Positions 1 to 6,626 of a stretch of DNA of 12,164 nucleotides are shown here, piece after piece. Source of the DNA: Anaerolineales bacterium (GTDB taxonomy: Bacteria; Chloroflexota; Anaerolineae; 4572-78; J111); contig JAAUSP010000192.1 of NCBI GenBank assembly GCA_012032575.1, forward strand, positions 1 through 12,164. The letters run 5' to 3'. Under the pieces are notes generated by a model. That model ran no database searches. It was not told the origin of the DNA and worked only from the letters and a program-made list of their open reading frames with translations. The translations under genes and the position numbers were made by a program. Each line of letters begins with the position of its first letter. Position 1 is the first letter of the stretch.

Positions 1-338
1 TGCACAGATTCTTGCCGATGTCGTGAATATCCCCTTTGACCGTCGCCATCACATAGGTCCCGATTTGAATGTCGGCGTTGGAGAGCAGCAGCGGTTTGAG
101 GATGTCCATCGCGCCCTGCCATAGCCCGCGCGGCGATGAGCATTTCCGGCACAAAATATTCGCCCTGCTCAAACAGGCGGCCCACCTCTTCCAGGGCCGG
201 AATGAGGGCGTCGAAGAGCAGGTTGATCGGGTCCATGCCCAACTCCAGCCCTTCCTGGGTCAGCGCTTTGACCGGCTCGGCGTTACCGTCAAGGGTGTTT
301 TCGTACAATCCATCCAGTATTTCTTCCTGGCGACTCAT
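1..338 (-). CDS. Corrinoid (cobalamin-binding) methyltransferase protein, MtbC/MtaC-like; frameshifted, cut by window edge
   Basis: This is the N-terminal part of a corrinoid protein that shuttles a methyl group on cobalamin between a substrate-specific methyltransferase and a UroD-family methyltransferase. Translation from ATG at 338 gives MSRQEEILDGLYENTLDGN and a helical cap region (PEMLIAARAM), typical of the B12-binding-2 domain. The frame then breaks at about 119-120, where one extra G (minus strand) appears. Removing it restores QGAMDILKPLLLS and then GDIHDIGKN at 7-33, the DxHxxG motif whose His is the lower cobalt ligand. A strong Shine-Dalgarno (AGGAGGAG, about 351-358) precedes the ATG. 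The rest of the Rossmann-like B12 domain lies beyond the window. The UroD-family gene immediately upstream fits as its partner. The methyl donor cannot be read from this fragment. The indel could be a sequencing error or a real mutation. Confidence 0.85.
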   Translation of the reverse strand, partial: MSRQEEILDGLYENTLDGNAEPVKALTQEGLELGMDPINLLFDALIPALEEVGRLFEQGEYFVPEMLIAARAMAGRDGHPQTAAALQRRHSNRDLCDGDGQRGYSRHRQESV

Positions 339-432
339 AGCAAATGTGACTCCTCCTGAGTATAGTTCGCACTCATTATAGCAGGCAGCGACAATAAATA
401 AAATGGATTAGGGTCGAGTGACCTGTTCCCGG

Positions 433-444
433 CAAACCGTTTGG
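433..444. repeat. 12-bp dyad CAAACCGTTTGG, copy 1
   Basis: CAAACCGTTTGG has dyad symmetry (CAAAC / GTTTG around a central C) and recurs exactly at 590-601. The two copies flank the palindrome between the methyltransferase and corrinoid genes. It has the size and CG-centred shape of a repressor operator, but no regulator is identified and chance is possible. Confidence 0.4.
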
Positions 445-487
445 GTGCAGTTCCCCTCAACTCCCAAGGCTACAATTGGCTATTTTT

Positions 488-555
488 GCCACGAATTTAC
501 ACAAATTTCACAAATTATTTTTCTTTTTTCGTGTTAATTCGTGTGAATTCGTGGC
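488..555. repeat. AT-rich palindromic repeat, GCCACGAATT... type (family E)
   Basis: The left end reads GCCACGAATTTACACAAATT and the right end AATTCGTGTGAATTCGTGGC. They are inverted copies with a few mismatches, separated by a T-rich centre. Each arm is built from a repeated word of the CACRAATT type. It lies wholly between genes, encodes no protein, and would form a long hairpin in RNA or single-stranded DNA. I classify it as a non-autonomous palindromic (REP/MITE-like) element by shape only. Confidence 0.7.
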
Positions 556-589
556 GGATTATTGCCTGGGAGGCGAGAGTATCTGCGCC

Positions 590-601
590 CAAACCGTTTG
601 G
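590..601. repeat. 12-bp dyad CAAACCGTTTGG, copy 2
   Basis: This is an exact second copy of the 433-444 dyad, two bases from the restored stop codon of the UroD-family gene (603-605). In the transcription direction it lies upstream of the corrinoid gene. Confidence 0.4.
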
Positions 602-602
602 A

Positions 603-1666
603 TCAACCTGAGATTGATGCTGGCGCTGTCCAGGTTCGGGCGGCGGCCAGCATGGCATCCAGGCTTTCGGCAGGCGTGCCCGGCGACATCCCCCCCCCCA
701 CGGACAGGATCATGCCCCCGCCCCGGTAGCGGCTTTGTCCAGGCAGGCTTTGGCCGATTCGGTCACGGCCTGGGGCGTGCCGCGCACGGCAATTTCCAGG
801 GGCGGCACATTGCCCATTAAGGCGACACGATGGCCCATCTGGGCTTTGACGATGGCGATGTCGGCTTTGTGAGAAAAATTGAAGACATCAAAGTTGGCTT
901 CGGCCAGGGCGGGATAAAGGTGAGCGCAGGGCGTGTCGTTGTGATAGATGCGGATGAGGCCATCAAACTCATCAAAAATGCGGCGCAGATGCGGCTCCAC
1001 AAACTCATGGTAGTGGTTGACGGAGATCATACCCACGATGTCGTCCAGCAGCAAGATCCCTTCCGGCTGGCGGATTTGCTTGAGCTGGGCGTGCAGCCAG
1101 CGAATAATGGTGGTGGTCAGGGTGTCCAAAAAGCGGTTGACTTCCTTGGGGTGGGTAATCAGCCCGGTCATCAAATCGGTGATGCCCATAATCCAGCCCG
1201 CTGTGACCATCGGGCCGCGCGCGGCGACCATGTTAATACCCAGCCCTTCCGCTTGCAGCCGTTCTTCGGCGTGTTGGGTCAGCCGCAGCACCAGGGGCAT
1301 AAAGCCGTCTTCGTAAGGGTCGGCAGCGGGCGCATCGGCCCAGAAGGCGAGATCGGTCGTCACCGGCTCGATGGAGGGCGGCCGGTCCTCATGAAAATGA
1401 ACTCGTGCCCCAAAGGCCGATGGTTCAGCGGCCATGCCGTACTCGACCCAGAAGCCCGGTATCCAGACCGCGTCGGGAAAGCGGTCCAGCAAATCCTTGT
1501 GGATTTTCAGCCACAGGTCCGGCAGCAAAAAGAAATCCAACGTATGGACTCCGGCATAGCCGGGCAGCCAGGGACTGTCCACAATAAAAGCGACCGGAAC
1601 CTGATCCGGCTCCTCCAGTCGGGCGGCTTGTTTAAATCTCTGCCAGGGTGTGGGCATAGCACTCAT
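603..1666 (-). CDS. UroD-family methyltransferase (MtaA/MtbA-like), frameshifted near the C terminus
   Basis: The protein belongs to the uroporphyrinogen decarboxylase superfamily, whose members next to corrinoid proteins move methyl groups to or from cobalamin. The open frame runs 1666-710 (318 aa) and stops early. One missing G in the G-rich stretch at about 714-724 accounts for this: the next frame gives MILSVGGGMSPGTPAESLD, the usual C-terminal signature of the family, and ends with TGA at 603-605, for about 354 aa in total. Visible motifs are GPMVTAGWIMG (151-161), Asp208-Asp209, a possible metal/active-site cluster HNDTPC (His242, Cys247), DVFNFSH (260-266) and MGNVPP (284-289). The start is uncertain. 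AAGGA (1667-1671) abuts the first ATG but lies 9 nt before the ATG at 1657, so the protein may start at Met4. It could serve methylated amines or another methylated substrate. A true haem-pathway decarboxylase is unlikely beside a corrinoid protein. Confidence 0.85.
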
Positions 1667-1682
1667 TCCTTATTTGTAACAG

Positions 1683-1776
1683 CTCAGCCTTCATGTCATT
1701 TCGAGGCCGTAGGCCGAGAAATCCTCACCGCACGGCCTCGGAGATTTCTCCCTTCGGTCGAAATGACATGGCTGAG
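1683..1776. repeat. CATGTCATTTCGA palindrome, copy A1
   Basis: The core arms are CATGTCATTTCGA (1692-1704) and TCGAAATGACATG (1758-1770), with an inner pair GAGAAATC / GATTTCTC. An outer pair, CTCAGCC and GGCTGAG, extends the stem with a small bulge. The same outer sequence frames copies at 4126-4220 and 12076-12164. It lies between oppF and the UroD-family gene. In six-frame translation it yields only spurious peptides. Confidence 0.85.
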
Positions 1777-1804
1777 TAGGTACCCTTATTTTGATAAATA
1801 AAAT

Positions 1805-1873
1805 CGTGTTGCGTGTTGCGTGTTGCGTGACGCGAAGCGAAGCAAACGGAACACGCAAGACGCAAGACGCAAC
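1805..1873. repeat. Heptad-built palindrome, (GTTGCGT)n type, copy B1
   Basis: The left arm is a run of the 7-bp word TTGCGTG (about three copies). The right arm carries the inverted version (ACACGCAAGACGCAAGACG...). The centre contains GCAAACGGAACACGCAA, which recurs in copy B2 at 10803-10857. The element sits just downstream of the oppF stop (1887-1889) and may act as a 3' stem-loop for that transcript. There is no T tract, so a classical terminator is not shown. Confidence 0.8.
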
Positions 1874-1886
1874 ATTTTCATAGAAC

Positions 1887-2936
1887 TCAATGAGATAATG
1901 CAGCAGAACCCCCCGCCCCCAGGCCGGCCAGATGCAGCTCACGGGCGCGGTGACAACTGACGTAATGCCTGGGCGTGATTTCTTCCAGGGCCGGCGGGTC
2001 GGTGCGGCATTGGTCCACTACATACGGACAGCGTGGGTGGAAATAGCAGCCGGAGGGTGGGTTGGCCGGGCTGGGAACTTCGCCCTTGAGCGGAATCATC
2101 TGCGAGCGCACACGCGGGTCGGCCACCGGCACTGCCGAGAGCAAAGCCGCCGTATAGGGATGGCGCGGGGCATTGAAGATTTCCTCGGTCGGGGCCATCT
2201 CGGCAATTTTGCCGACATACATCACCGCCACCCGGTCGCTGATGTGCTTGACCACGCTCAAATCGTGGGCCACAAAGAGGTAGGTCAGGTGGAGCTGCTG
2301 CTGCAATTCCAGCAACAGGTTCAACACCTGGGCCTGCACCGACACATCCAGCGCCGACACCGGCTCGTCGGCCACCACCAGGCGTGGGTGCAAAGCCAGG
2401 GCGCGGGCGATAACGATGCGCTGGCGCTGGCCGCCGCTGAAGGCGTGAGGATAACGGCGCATATATTCGGGCCGCAGCCCAACCAGGTGCAGGATTTCGG
2501 CCACCCGCTCGGTGCGTTCGCGGCCATTAGTTACACCGTTGACCAGCAGCGGCTCGCCGACAATGTCGAGCAGGGTCATGCGCGGATTGAGCGAGGCAAA
2601 GGGGTCCTGAAAGATCATCTGCATCTCGCGCCGCAGCGGGCGCATCTCGGCGCGGGACAGAGCGGCGATGTCCACCAGGCGGTGGTCCTGAGTCTGGAAG
2701 CGAATCTGGCCGCCGGTCGGGTCAACGGCCCGCAGGATGCAGCGGGCGGTGGTGGTTTTGCCGCAGCCGCTTTCACCCACCAGCCCCAGCGTTTCGCCCT
2801 CGTTGACATAAAAGCTCACGTCGTCCACCGCGCGGACGTAGCCGACCGTTCTTCTCAGAAACCCCTTTCTGATGGGAAAATATTTTTTGAGGTTGTTGAC
2901 TTCCAGAAGTTTCTGGTCGTTTGACGTTGTGTTCAC
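1887..2936 (-). CDS. oppF: Oligopeptide/dipeptide-type ABC transporter ATP-binding protein (OppF/DppF)
   Basis: This is the second ATPase of the Opp/Dpp-type importer; it hydrolyses ATP on the cytoplasmic face to drive uptake through OppB/OppC. At 349 aa it is full length for the family. Motifs in order: Walker A GESGCGKT (54-61), Q-loop Gln110 in [11 protein letters not shown], signature FSGGQRQR (166-173), Walker B LVVADE (186-191) with EPVSALD, and H-loop His224 in VAHDL. The C-terminal oligo_HPY region (about 255-330) has [11 protein letters not shown] and four cysteines (297, 303, 310, 328), a conserved set in these ATPases that may bind an iron-sulfur cluster. The start is GTG at 2936, with GAGGT 7 nt upstream. 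The gene follows oppD after 89 bp occupied by a strong palindrome. 'Opp' names the family and does not prove peptide transport. Confidence 0.96.
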   Translation of the reverse strand: MNTTSNDQKLLEVNNLKKYFPIRKGFLRRTVGYVRAVDDVSFYVNEGETLGLVGESGCGKTTTARCILRAVDPTGGQIRFQTQDHRLVDIAALSRAEMRPLRREMQMIFQDPFASLNPRMTLLDIVGEPLLVNGVTNGRERTERVAEILHLVGLRPEYMRRYPHAFSGGQRQRIVIARALALHPRLVVADEPVSALDVSVQAQVLNLLLELQQQLHLTYLFVAHDLSVVKHISDRVAVMYVGKIAEMAPTEEIFNAPRHPYTAALLSAVPVADPRVRSQMIPLKGEVPSPANPPSGCYFHPRCPYVVDQCRTDPPALEEITPRHYVSCHRARELHLAGLGAGGSAALSH

Positions 2937-2965
2937 TAAGATTACCTCAGTTCGGACTGATTGGG

Positions 2966-3017
2966 CCGGGATGAGGGGATTAGGAGATTTTTTAATCCCC
3001 CCATCCCCTCATCCCGG
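2966..3017. repeat. Strong palindrome between oppD and oppF (family F)
   Basis: Two 24-nt arms (2966-2989 and 2994-3017) around a TTTT loop match at 21 of 24 positions; the outer 15 (CCGGGATGAGGGGAT) are perfect. The arms are built from GGGGAT/GGATTA words. It lies 9 nt past the oppD stop and about 30 nt before the oppF start. In RNA it would make a very stable stem-loop able to limit readthrough or protect the oppD 3' end. It could equally be a repeat element that landed in the gap. Confidence 0.85.
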
Positions 3018-3025
3018 CGAAATCT

Positions 3026-4063
3026 TTAGGTCGTTTCAGCCACCGGGTGATATAAAAAGCAACTAACCGACTGCCGTTCATTGACCGGCTGGACTTCGGG
3101 GGTGCGCTGGTCGCAGGTGCCGGGCATGAAATCGGGGCAGCGGGGGTAGAAGGGACAGCCGGCGGGACGATTGAACGGGTGCGGGATCGAGCCTTCGATG
3201 GTGGGCAGCGGGGTACGCGAATGAGATTGGATGCTGGGAATGGATTTGAGCAACGCTTTGGTGTAGGGATGTTTGGGCGCGTGAAAGATGTCATCCACCG
3301 GCCCGGTTTCCATCACCCGGCCCAGGTACATCACCACCACAAAATCGGCAATCTGGGCAATCACACCCAAATCGTGGGTGATGAAAATGATAGCCATATT
3401 ATGCTGCTGCTGCAAGGCCCGCAGCAGATTGAGCACCTGGGCCTGAGTGGTCACGTCAATAGCCGTCGTCGGTTCATCGGCGATGAGCAGCCGCGGATTA
3501 CACGAAAGAGCCATTGCGATCATCGCCCGCTGGCGCAACCCACCGCTGAGTTCCCAGGAATAAGCATTGAGACGCTGCTCCGGGCTGGGCACGCCCACCT
3601 CGCGCAGCCGCTCGATGGCTATCCGCTCGGCCTCTTTTTTGCCGACCGGCTGGTGCAGCAAAATCGTCTCGACAATCTGGTTGCCAATGGTGTGGACCGG
3701 GCTGAAGGAGGCCATCGGTTCCTGCGGAATCAGGGCAATCTCAGCCCCGCGAATCGAGCGCATTTCCTGGCCGTGCGCATCCAGTTCGACCAGATTAATG
3801 GCCTCGGCGCTGCCGCTACCGTTTCCACCGGACTGCCGGCGCAGCAAAATCTCCCCGTCAACAATTCGGCCCGGCTTTTCGATGATCCGCAAAATAGATT
3901 TAATCGCCACGCTCTTGCCGCAGCCGCTCTCGCCGACAATGCCGACCACCTGGCCGGGATACACGTCGAAGCTGACCCCGTCCACCGCCTTGACCACGCC
4001 TTCGTCGAGGATAAAATGAGTTTGCAGGTTGCGCACGGAAAGGTAAGGTTGAGATTCTTCCAT
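3026..4063 (-). CDS. oppD: Oligopeptide/dipeptide-type ABC transporter ATP-binding protein (OppD/DppD)
   Basis: This is the first ATPase of the importer, 345 aa, and pairs with OppF. It shows Walker A GESGCGKS (44-51), Q-loop Gln114 in [11 protein letters not shown], signature LSGGLRQR (172-179), Walker B LLIADE (192-197) followed by EPTTAIDVT (Ile where most homologues have Leu), and His230 in ITHDLG. The C-terminal oligo_HPY region contains [12 protein letters not shown] and four cysteines (303, 309, 317, 335). A Gly/Ser-rich stretch (about 76-88) lengthens the loop after the first strands. AAGGA lies 6 nt before the ATG. A nested pair of palindromes separates it from oppC upstream. Assignment to the D rather than the F subunit rests on gene order and on the LSGGLRQR and EPTTA(I/L)DVT variants typical of D subunits. 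Confidence 0.96.
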   Translation of the reverse strand: MEESQPYLSVRNLQTHFILDEGVVKAVDGVSFDVYPGQVVGIVGESGCGKSVAIKSILRIIEKPGRIVDGEILLRRQSGGNGSGSAEAINLVELDAHGQEMRSIRGAEIALIPQEPMASFSPVHTIGNQIVETILLHQPVGKKEAERIAIERLREVGVPSPEQRLNAYSWELSGGLRQRAMIAMALSCNPRLLIADEPTTAIDVTTQAQVLNLLRALQQQHNMAIIFITHDLGVIAQIADFVVVMYLGRVMETGPVDDIFHAPKHPYTKALLKSIPSIQSHSRTPLPTIEGSIPHPFNRPAGCPFYPRCPDFMPGTCDQRTPEVQPVNERQSVSCFLYHPVAETT

Positions 4064-4080
4064 AGGTATCCTTTAATACG

Positions 4081-4267
4081 GGAGATTGGAGATTAGAGAT
4101 TAGCAGAAATAAAAGATGAATTATCCATGTCATTCCGAGTGAAACGAGGAATCTCTCGAATCTATACTAAAGAGTGATTCCGAGGAGATTTCTCGCTCCT
4201 TCGTCGCTCGAAATGACATGTTTGGACTCAATTCTGACAATAATTAATCTCCAATCTCCAATCTCTA
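4081..4267. repeat. Outer palindrome, GAGATTGGAGATT type (family C), enclosing copy A2
   Basis: The left arm (4081-4103) is GGAGATTGGAGATTAGAGAT plus TAG. The right arm (about 4244-4267) is the inverted word series AATCTCCAATCTCCAATCTC. Each arm is a tandem of an 8-9 bp word. The right arm runs into the TAG stop of oppC (4265-4267). A different palindrome (4126-4220) lies inside it, so one element appears inserted in, or captured by, another. Confidence 0.75.
4126..4220. repeat. CATGTCATTTCGA palindrome, copy A2
   Basis: The ends are CATGTCATTCCGAG and CTCGAAATGACATG, with inner segments GAGGAATCTCTCGA and GGAGATTTCTCGCTC. The outline matches copies A1 and A3 but the loop differs. The left arm has one change in the core (TTCC for TTTC). 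It lies in the oppC-oppD gap, inside the family C palindrome. Confidence 0.85.
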
Positions 4268-5443
4268 ACTATACGGATCGGCGGCATCGCGCAGGCCGTC
4301 GCCCAAAATGTTGAGGGACAGCACGGTGATAATCACGGCCAGGCCGGGTAAGAGCAGCCACGGGGCCAGGGCGATGGATTGCAAATTTTGGGCCTCTTGC
4401 AGCAGCACGCCCCAACTGATGGCCGGCGGGCGCAACCCCAGGCCCAGAAAGCTCAAAAAAGTTTCGTTGATAATCATCACCGGTACAGCCAGAGTACTGG
4501 CAGCAATAATGTGGCTGGCAAAGGTGGGGACCATATGACGAAAGATAACCCGCAGTTGGCTGCAACCGGCCAGGTGCGCCGCAAACACAAAGTCTTCTTC
4601 CCGCAAGGTCAGAAATCGGCCCCGGACTTCCCGGCCCAGAGAAGTCCAACCAATGAGCGAGAGGATGATGGTGATAGCAAAGTAAACCTGCTCCACGGAC
4701 CAATCGCGCGGGAGGGAGGCAGTTAGGGCCATCCAGATGGGGATGGGCGGTAATGATTGGAGCAATTCAATGAGACGCTGGATGACCAGATCAATCCAAC
4801 CGCCAAAGTAGCCCGAGATACCCCCCAACAGTACGCCCAAGAAAATGCTGAGGATCACGGCGACTAGCCCAATTGAAAGTGATACGCGAGTGCCGGCCAT
4901 CAAACGTGACCACTGGTCGCGGCCCAGACGATCCGTACCTAGCAGATGAAACTTTTCACCGCTGGCCGGATTTTCAACACCCAGCAGGTGAAAGTTGGTA
5001 GGAATGAGGCCAAAAATTTTGTATTCGTAGCCTCGCGCAAAGAGTTTTACGGGAACAATTTTAGTTTCGTTCGGAACCCACTCCATCATCAAAGTTGCGG
5101 GGTCACGCTTGCCGGTTACATCATACACATACAGGAAGGTACCATCTTTTCCAAAAAAACGCAGGGATTGGGGGGGGACAAAGGAGCGAATAGCGTCGCT
5201 CTCGTGCGGCGGCAGGATGCTGTAAAAATCGGAAAAGAGGGCAATGGTGACGATGAATATAATGACCACGCCGCTAATCAGGGCCAGCCGGTGTTTTTTA
5301 AACCGCCACCAGACCAGTTTCCAGTTGGGAGCAATGTAGATAGCCTCCGTATCGTGAGCCGGGTTGGGCAAGCGTTCGACCGCACCGGCGGCGATGCCCT
5401 CTTTGGGTTCGGTGAGGATGGGGGGCACATTTGAGGTAGCCAT
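4265..5443 (-). CDS. oppC: Oligopeptide/dipeptide-type ABC transporter permease (OppC/DppC)
   Basis: This is an integral membrane permease that forms the import channel with OppB. At 392 aa it is longer than a typical OppC/DppC (about 300 aa). The extra length is a hydrophilic N terminus and a roughly 95-residue external segment between the first membrane helix (about 53-72) and the conserved LGTDRLGRD (168-176). Further helices follow at about 186-210, 235-265, 315-335 and 362-382. The cytoplasmic coupling loop that contacts the ATPases is at about 282-306 (FVFAAHLAG...RHMVP). The C terminus has the family pattern SFLGLGLRPP and NILGDGLRDAADP. The ATG is 4 nt after the oppB stop, and its GGAGG lies at the end of oppB, so the two are translationally coupled. 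The frame is intact, unlike oppB. Confidence 0.95.
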   Translation of the reverse strand: MATSNVPPILTEPKEGIAAGAVERLPNPAHDTEAIYIAPNWKLVWWRFKKHRLALISGVVIIFIVTIALFSDFYSILPPHESDAIRSFVPPQSLRFFGKDGTFLYVYDVTGKRDPATLMMEWVPNETKIVPVKLFARGYEYKIFGLIPTNFHLLGVENPASGEKFHLLGTDRLGRDQWSRLMAGTRVSLSIGLVAVILSIFLGVLLGGISGYFGGWIDLVIQRLIELLQSLPPIPIWMALTASLPRDWSVEQVYFAITIILSLIGWTSLGREVRGRFLTLREEDFVFAAHLAGCSQLRVIFRHMVPTFASHIIAASTLAVPVMIINETFLSFLGLGLRPPAISWGVLLQEAQNLQSIALAPWLLLPGLAVIITVLSLNILGDGLRDAADPYS

Positions 5444-5447
5444 AAAA

Positions 5448-6435
5448 CTAATTTCCCTCCATCCGAATACGCGGATCGAGCCAGGCCAGTAAAATATCGG
5501 ACAGGATGGTTCCGATAACGGCCAGCATACAGTAGATCAGAATGATGGCCCCGGCCAGGAACATATCTTGCACAATAAGCGCTCGTAACAGCATCGGCCC
5601 AATCGTGGGTAAGTTGAGTACTGTGGCCACAATCAAACTGCCGGAGAAGATCAGCGGCAGATACCAGCCAATGGTGCTGCCAGTGGATTAAAAGCCAGCC
5701 GAACCGGGTATTTTAAAACCAACTGCCATTCCGACATACCTTTGGCGCGGGCCATTTCCATATAGGGTTTTTTCAGTTCATCCAGCAGATTAGCCCGCAT
5801 AATCCGGGCCAGCCGGGCCGTGCCGTCGAGGGCCAGAATCAGGGCAGGCAGCCACAGGTGTTTGAGCAGGTCAACCAGACGGCCCCAACTCCAGGGCGCG
5901 TCCACATACTCCGGCGAAAAGAGACCGGTTACGCTGGCTCCGAAATATTTAAAAGCCACCCACATTATAATAAGCGCGGTCATAAAGCTGGGAGTAGCAA
6001 CGCCGATATAATTGAACACGGTAAAAAAGTAGTCAAGAAAAGAGTATTGATGGGTAGCCGAAAAAATGCCAATGGGAATAGCAATGGACCAGGTGATTAA
6101 AAAGGTAAACACACCCAGCATCAAGGTTAGCACCAACCTCTCCGAAATCAACTCCACGTTAGATTTTCTCCAGTCAAGGGACACCCCCAGATCACCTTGC
6201 AGAACCCGGCCCATCCATTTGAAATACTGAATATACAGCGGTTGGTCGAGGCCATACTGCGCCCGCAGAGCCTCAATTTGGGCTTTTCCATGGTCGAACC
6301 TGAGGCAGCCAGTTCGGCAATGTAGCTGGTTACAAAATCGCCGGGAGGCGCCTGGATCAGAGCAAAGGCGATGATGGAAAAGATGAAGAGCAGCAACGGC
6401 AAGAGTAAAAGCCGTTTTATAATATATTGGGCCAT
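5448..6435 (-). CDS. oppB: Oligopeptide/dipeptide-type ABC transporter permease (OppB/DppB), broken by two single-base frameshifts
   Basis: This is the membrane partner of OppC. The coding sequence is split over three frames: an N-terminal piece from ATG 6435 (MAQYIIKRLLLLPLLLF...), a central piece down to about 5680, and a C-terminal piece ending at 5448 (…LAWLDPRIRMEGN). A base is missing in the AAAA run at about 6284-6287: METK-like text continues as AQIEALRAQYGLDQPL, the usual OppB sequence. Another is missing at about 5679-5681, where NPL should join STIGWYLPLIFSGSLIVATV. With both restored the protein is about 329 aa, normal for the family, with the first helix at 9-29 and the coupling loop MARAKGMSEWQLVLKYPVR. 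GAGGT lies 9 nt before the ATG. Every residue between the breaks is conserved, which favours sequence error or very recent mutation over an old pseudogene. Confidence 0.9.
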
Positions 6436-6449
6436 AGGTTTACCTCAAT

Positions 6450-6517
6450 AATTGTGAACTGTGGATGATTAACTGTGAACGAAAACAGGTCACAATTCGC
6501 CTTTCACAATTCACAAC
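6450..6517. repeat. Imperfect palindrome of ATTGTGAA words (family D)
   Basis: The left part reads AATTGTGAACTGTGGATGATT; the right part, CACAATTCGCCTTTCACAAT plus TCACAA, is its imperfect inverse. Arms again consist of a short word (TTGTGAA/TTCACAA) used two or three times. It ends about 15 nt before the oppB start, next to the Shine-Dalgarno, so folding of the transcript could influence oppB translation. Confidence 0.6.
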
Positions 6518-6530
6518 GAGCGTTTGATGA

Positions 6531-6580
6531 TTTTCTCATACCCACGTCCGGCGTGACGCCAACACGTAGGTATGAGAAAA
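6531..6580. repeat. Stem-loop with 17-bp arms downstream of the binding-protein gene
   Basis: TTTTCTCATACCCACGT (6531-6547) pairs with ACGTAGGTATGAGAAAA (6564-6580) at 16 of 17 positions. The loop itself contains GGCG-TGA-CGCC. It directly follows the hairpin at 6582-6614, giving two stem-loops in tandem in the gap between the binding-protein and oppB genes. Confidence 0.8.
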
Positions 6581-6614
6581 ATTCTGGTTCCCAAACCGGG
6601 TTTGGGAACCAGAA
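6576..6614 (-). terminator. Intrinsic terminator candidate after the substrate-binding protein gene
   Basis: A perfect 15-bp stem, TTCTGGTTCCCAAAC / GTTTGGGAACCAGAA, with a 3-nt loop lies 12 nt past the stop codon at 6627-6629. In the minus direction it is followed at once by TTTTT (6577-6581), the form of a Rho-independent terminator. Partial termination here would let the binding protein be made in excess over the permeases and ATPases, a common arrangement in ABC import operons. The same stem may also be a member of a dispersed repeat family. Confidence 0.7.
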
Positions 6615-6626
6615 TATAAGAAAGCA

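Larger units (their letters stand above)
339..602. other. Intergenic region between the UroD-family gene and the corrinoid gene
   Basis: No gene is supported here. It holds the Shine-Dalgarno of the corrinoid gene, an imperfect hairpin at 441-467 (TTGGG, 3-nt bulge, AGTT, 6-nt loop, AACTCCCAA), a large AT-rich palindrome at 488-555, and two copies of CAAACCGTTTGG at 433-444 and 590-601. I looked for a cobalamin riboswitch core, which would suit the gene, and did not see one. Confidence 0.6.

Noticed and set aside
339..602. Cobalamin riboswitch upstream of the corrinoid gene
   Set aside because: I could not find the conserved B12-box core, and most of the gap is taken up by a palindrome.
830..1801. 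Long plus-strand open frame of 323 codons
   Set aside because: It lies opposite the UroD-family gene, shows no family motif, and its end runs into repeat A1. It is an antisense shadow of a GC-rich gene.
1691..1942. Minus-strand frame of 83 codons downstream of oppF
   Set aside because: Its peptide comes from translating repeats B1 and A1, not from a gene. Similar peptides arise at 10674-10856 and 10804-11004 from repeat B2.
1932..2924. Plus-strand open frame of 330 codons
   Set aside because: It is exactly antisense to oppF, His/Gln/Arg-rich, and has no recognisable domain.
3179..4096. Plus-strand open frame of 305 codons
   Set aside because: It is antisense to oppD with the same biased composition; oppD has all ATPase motifs in the right order.
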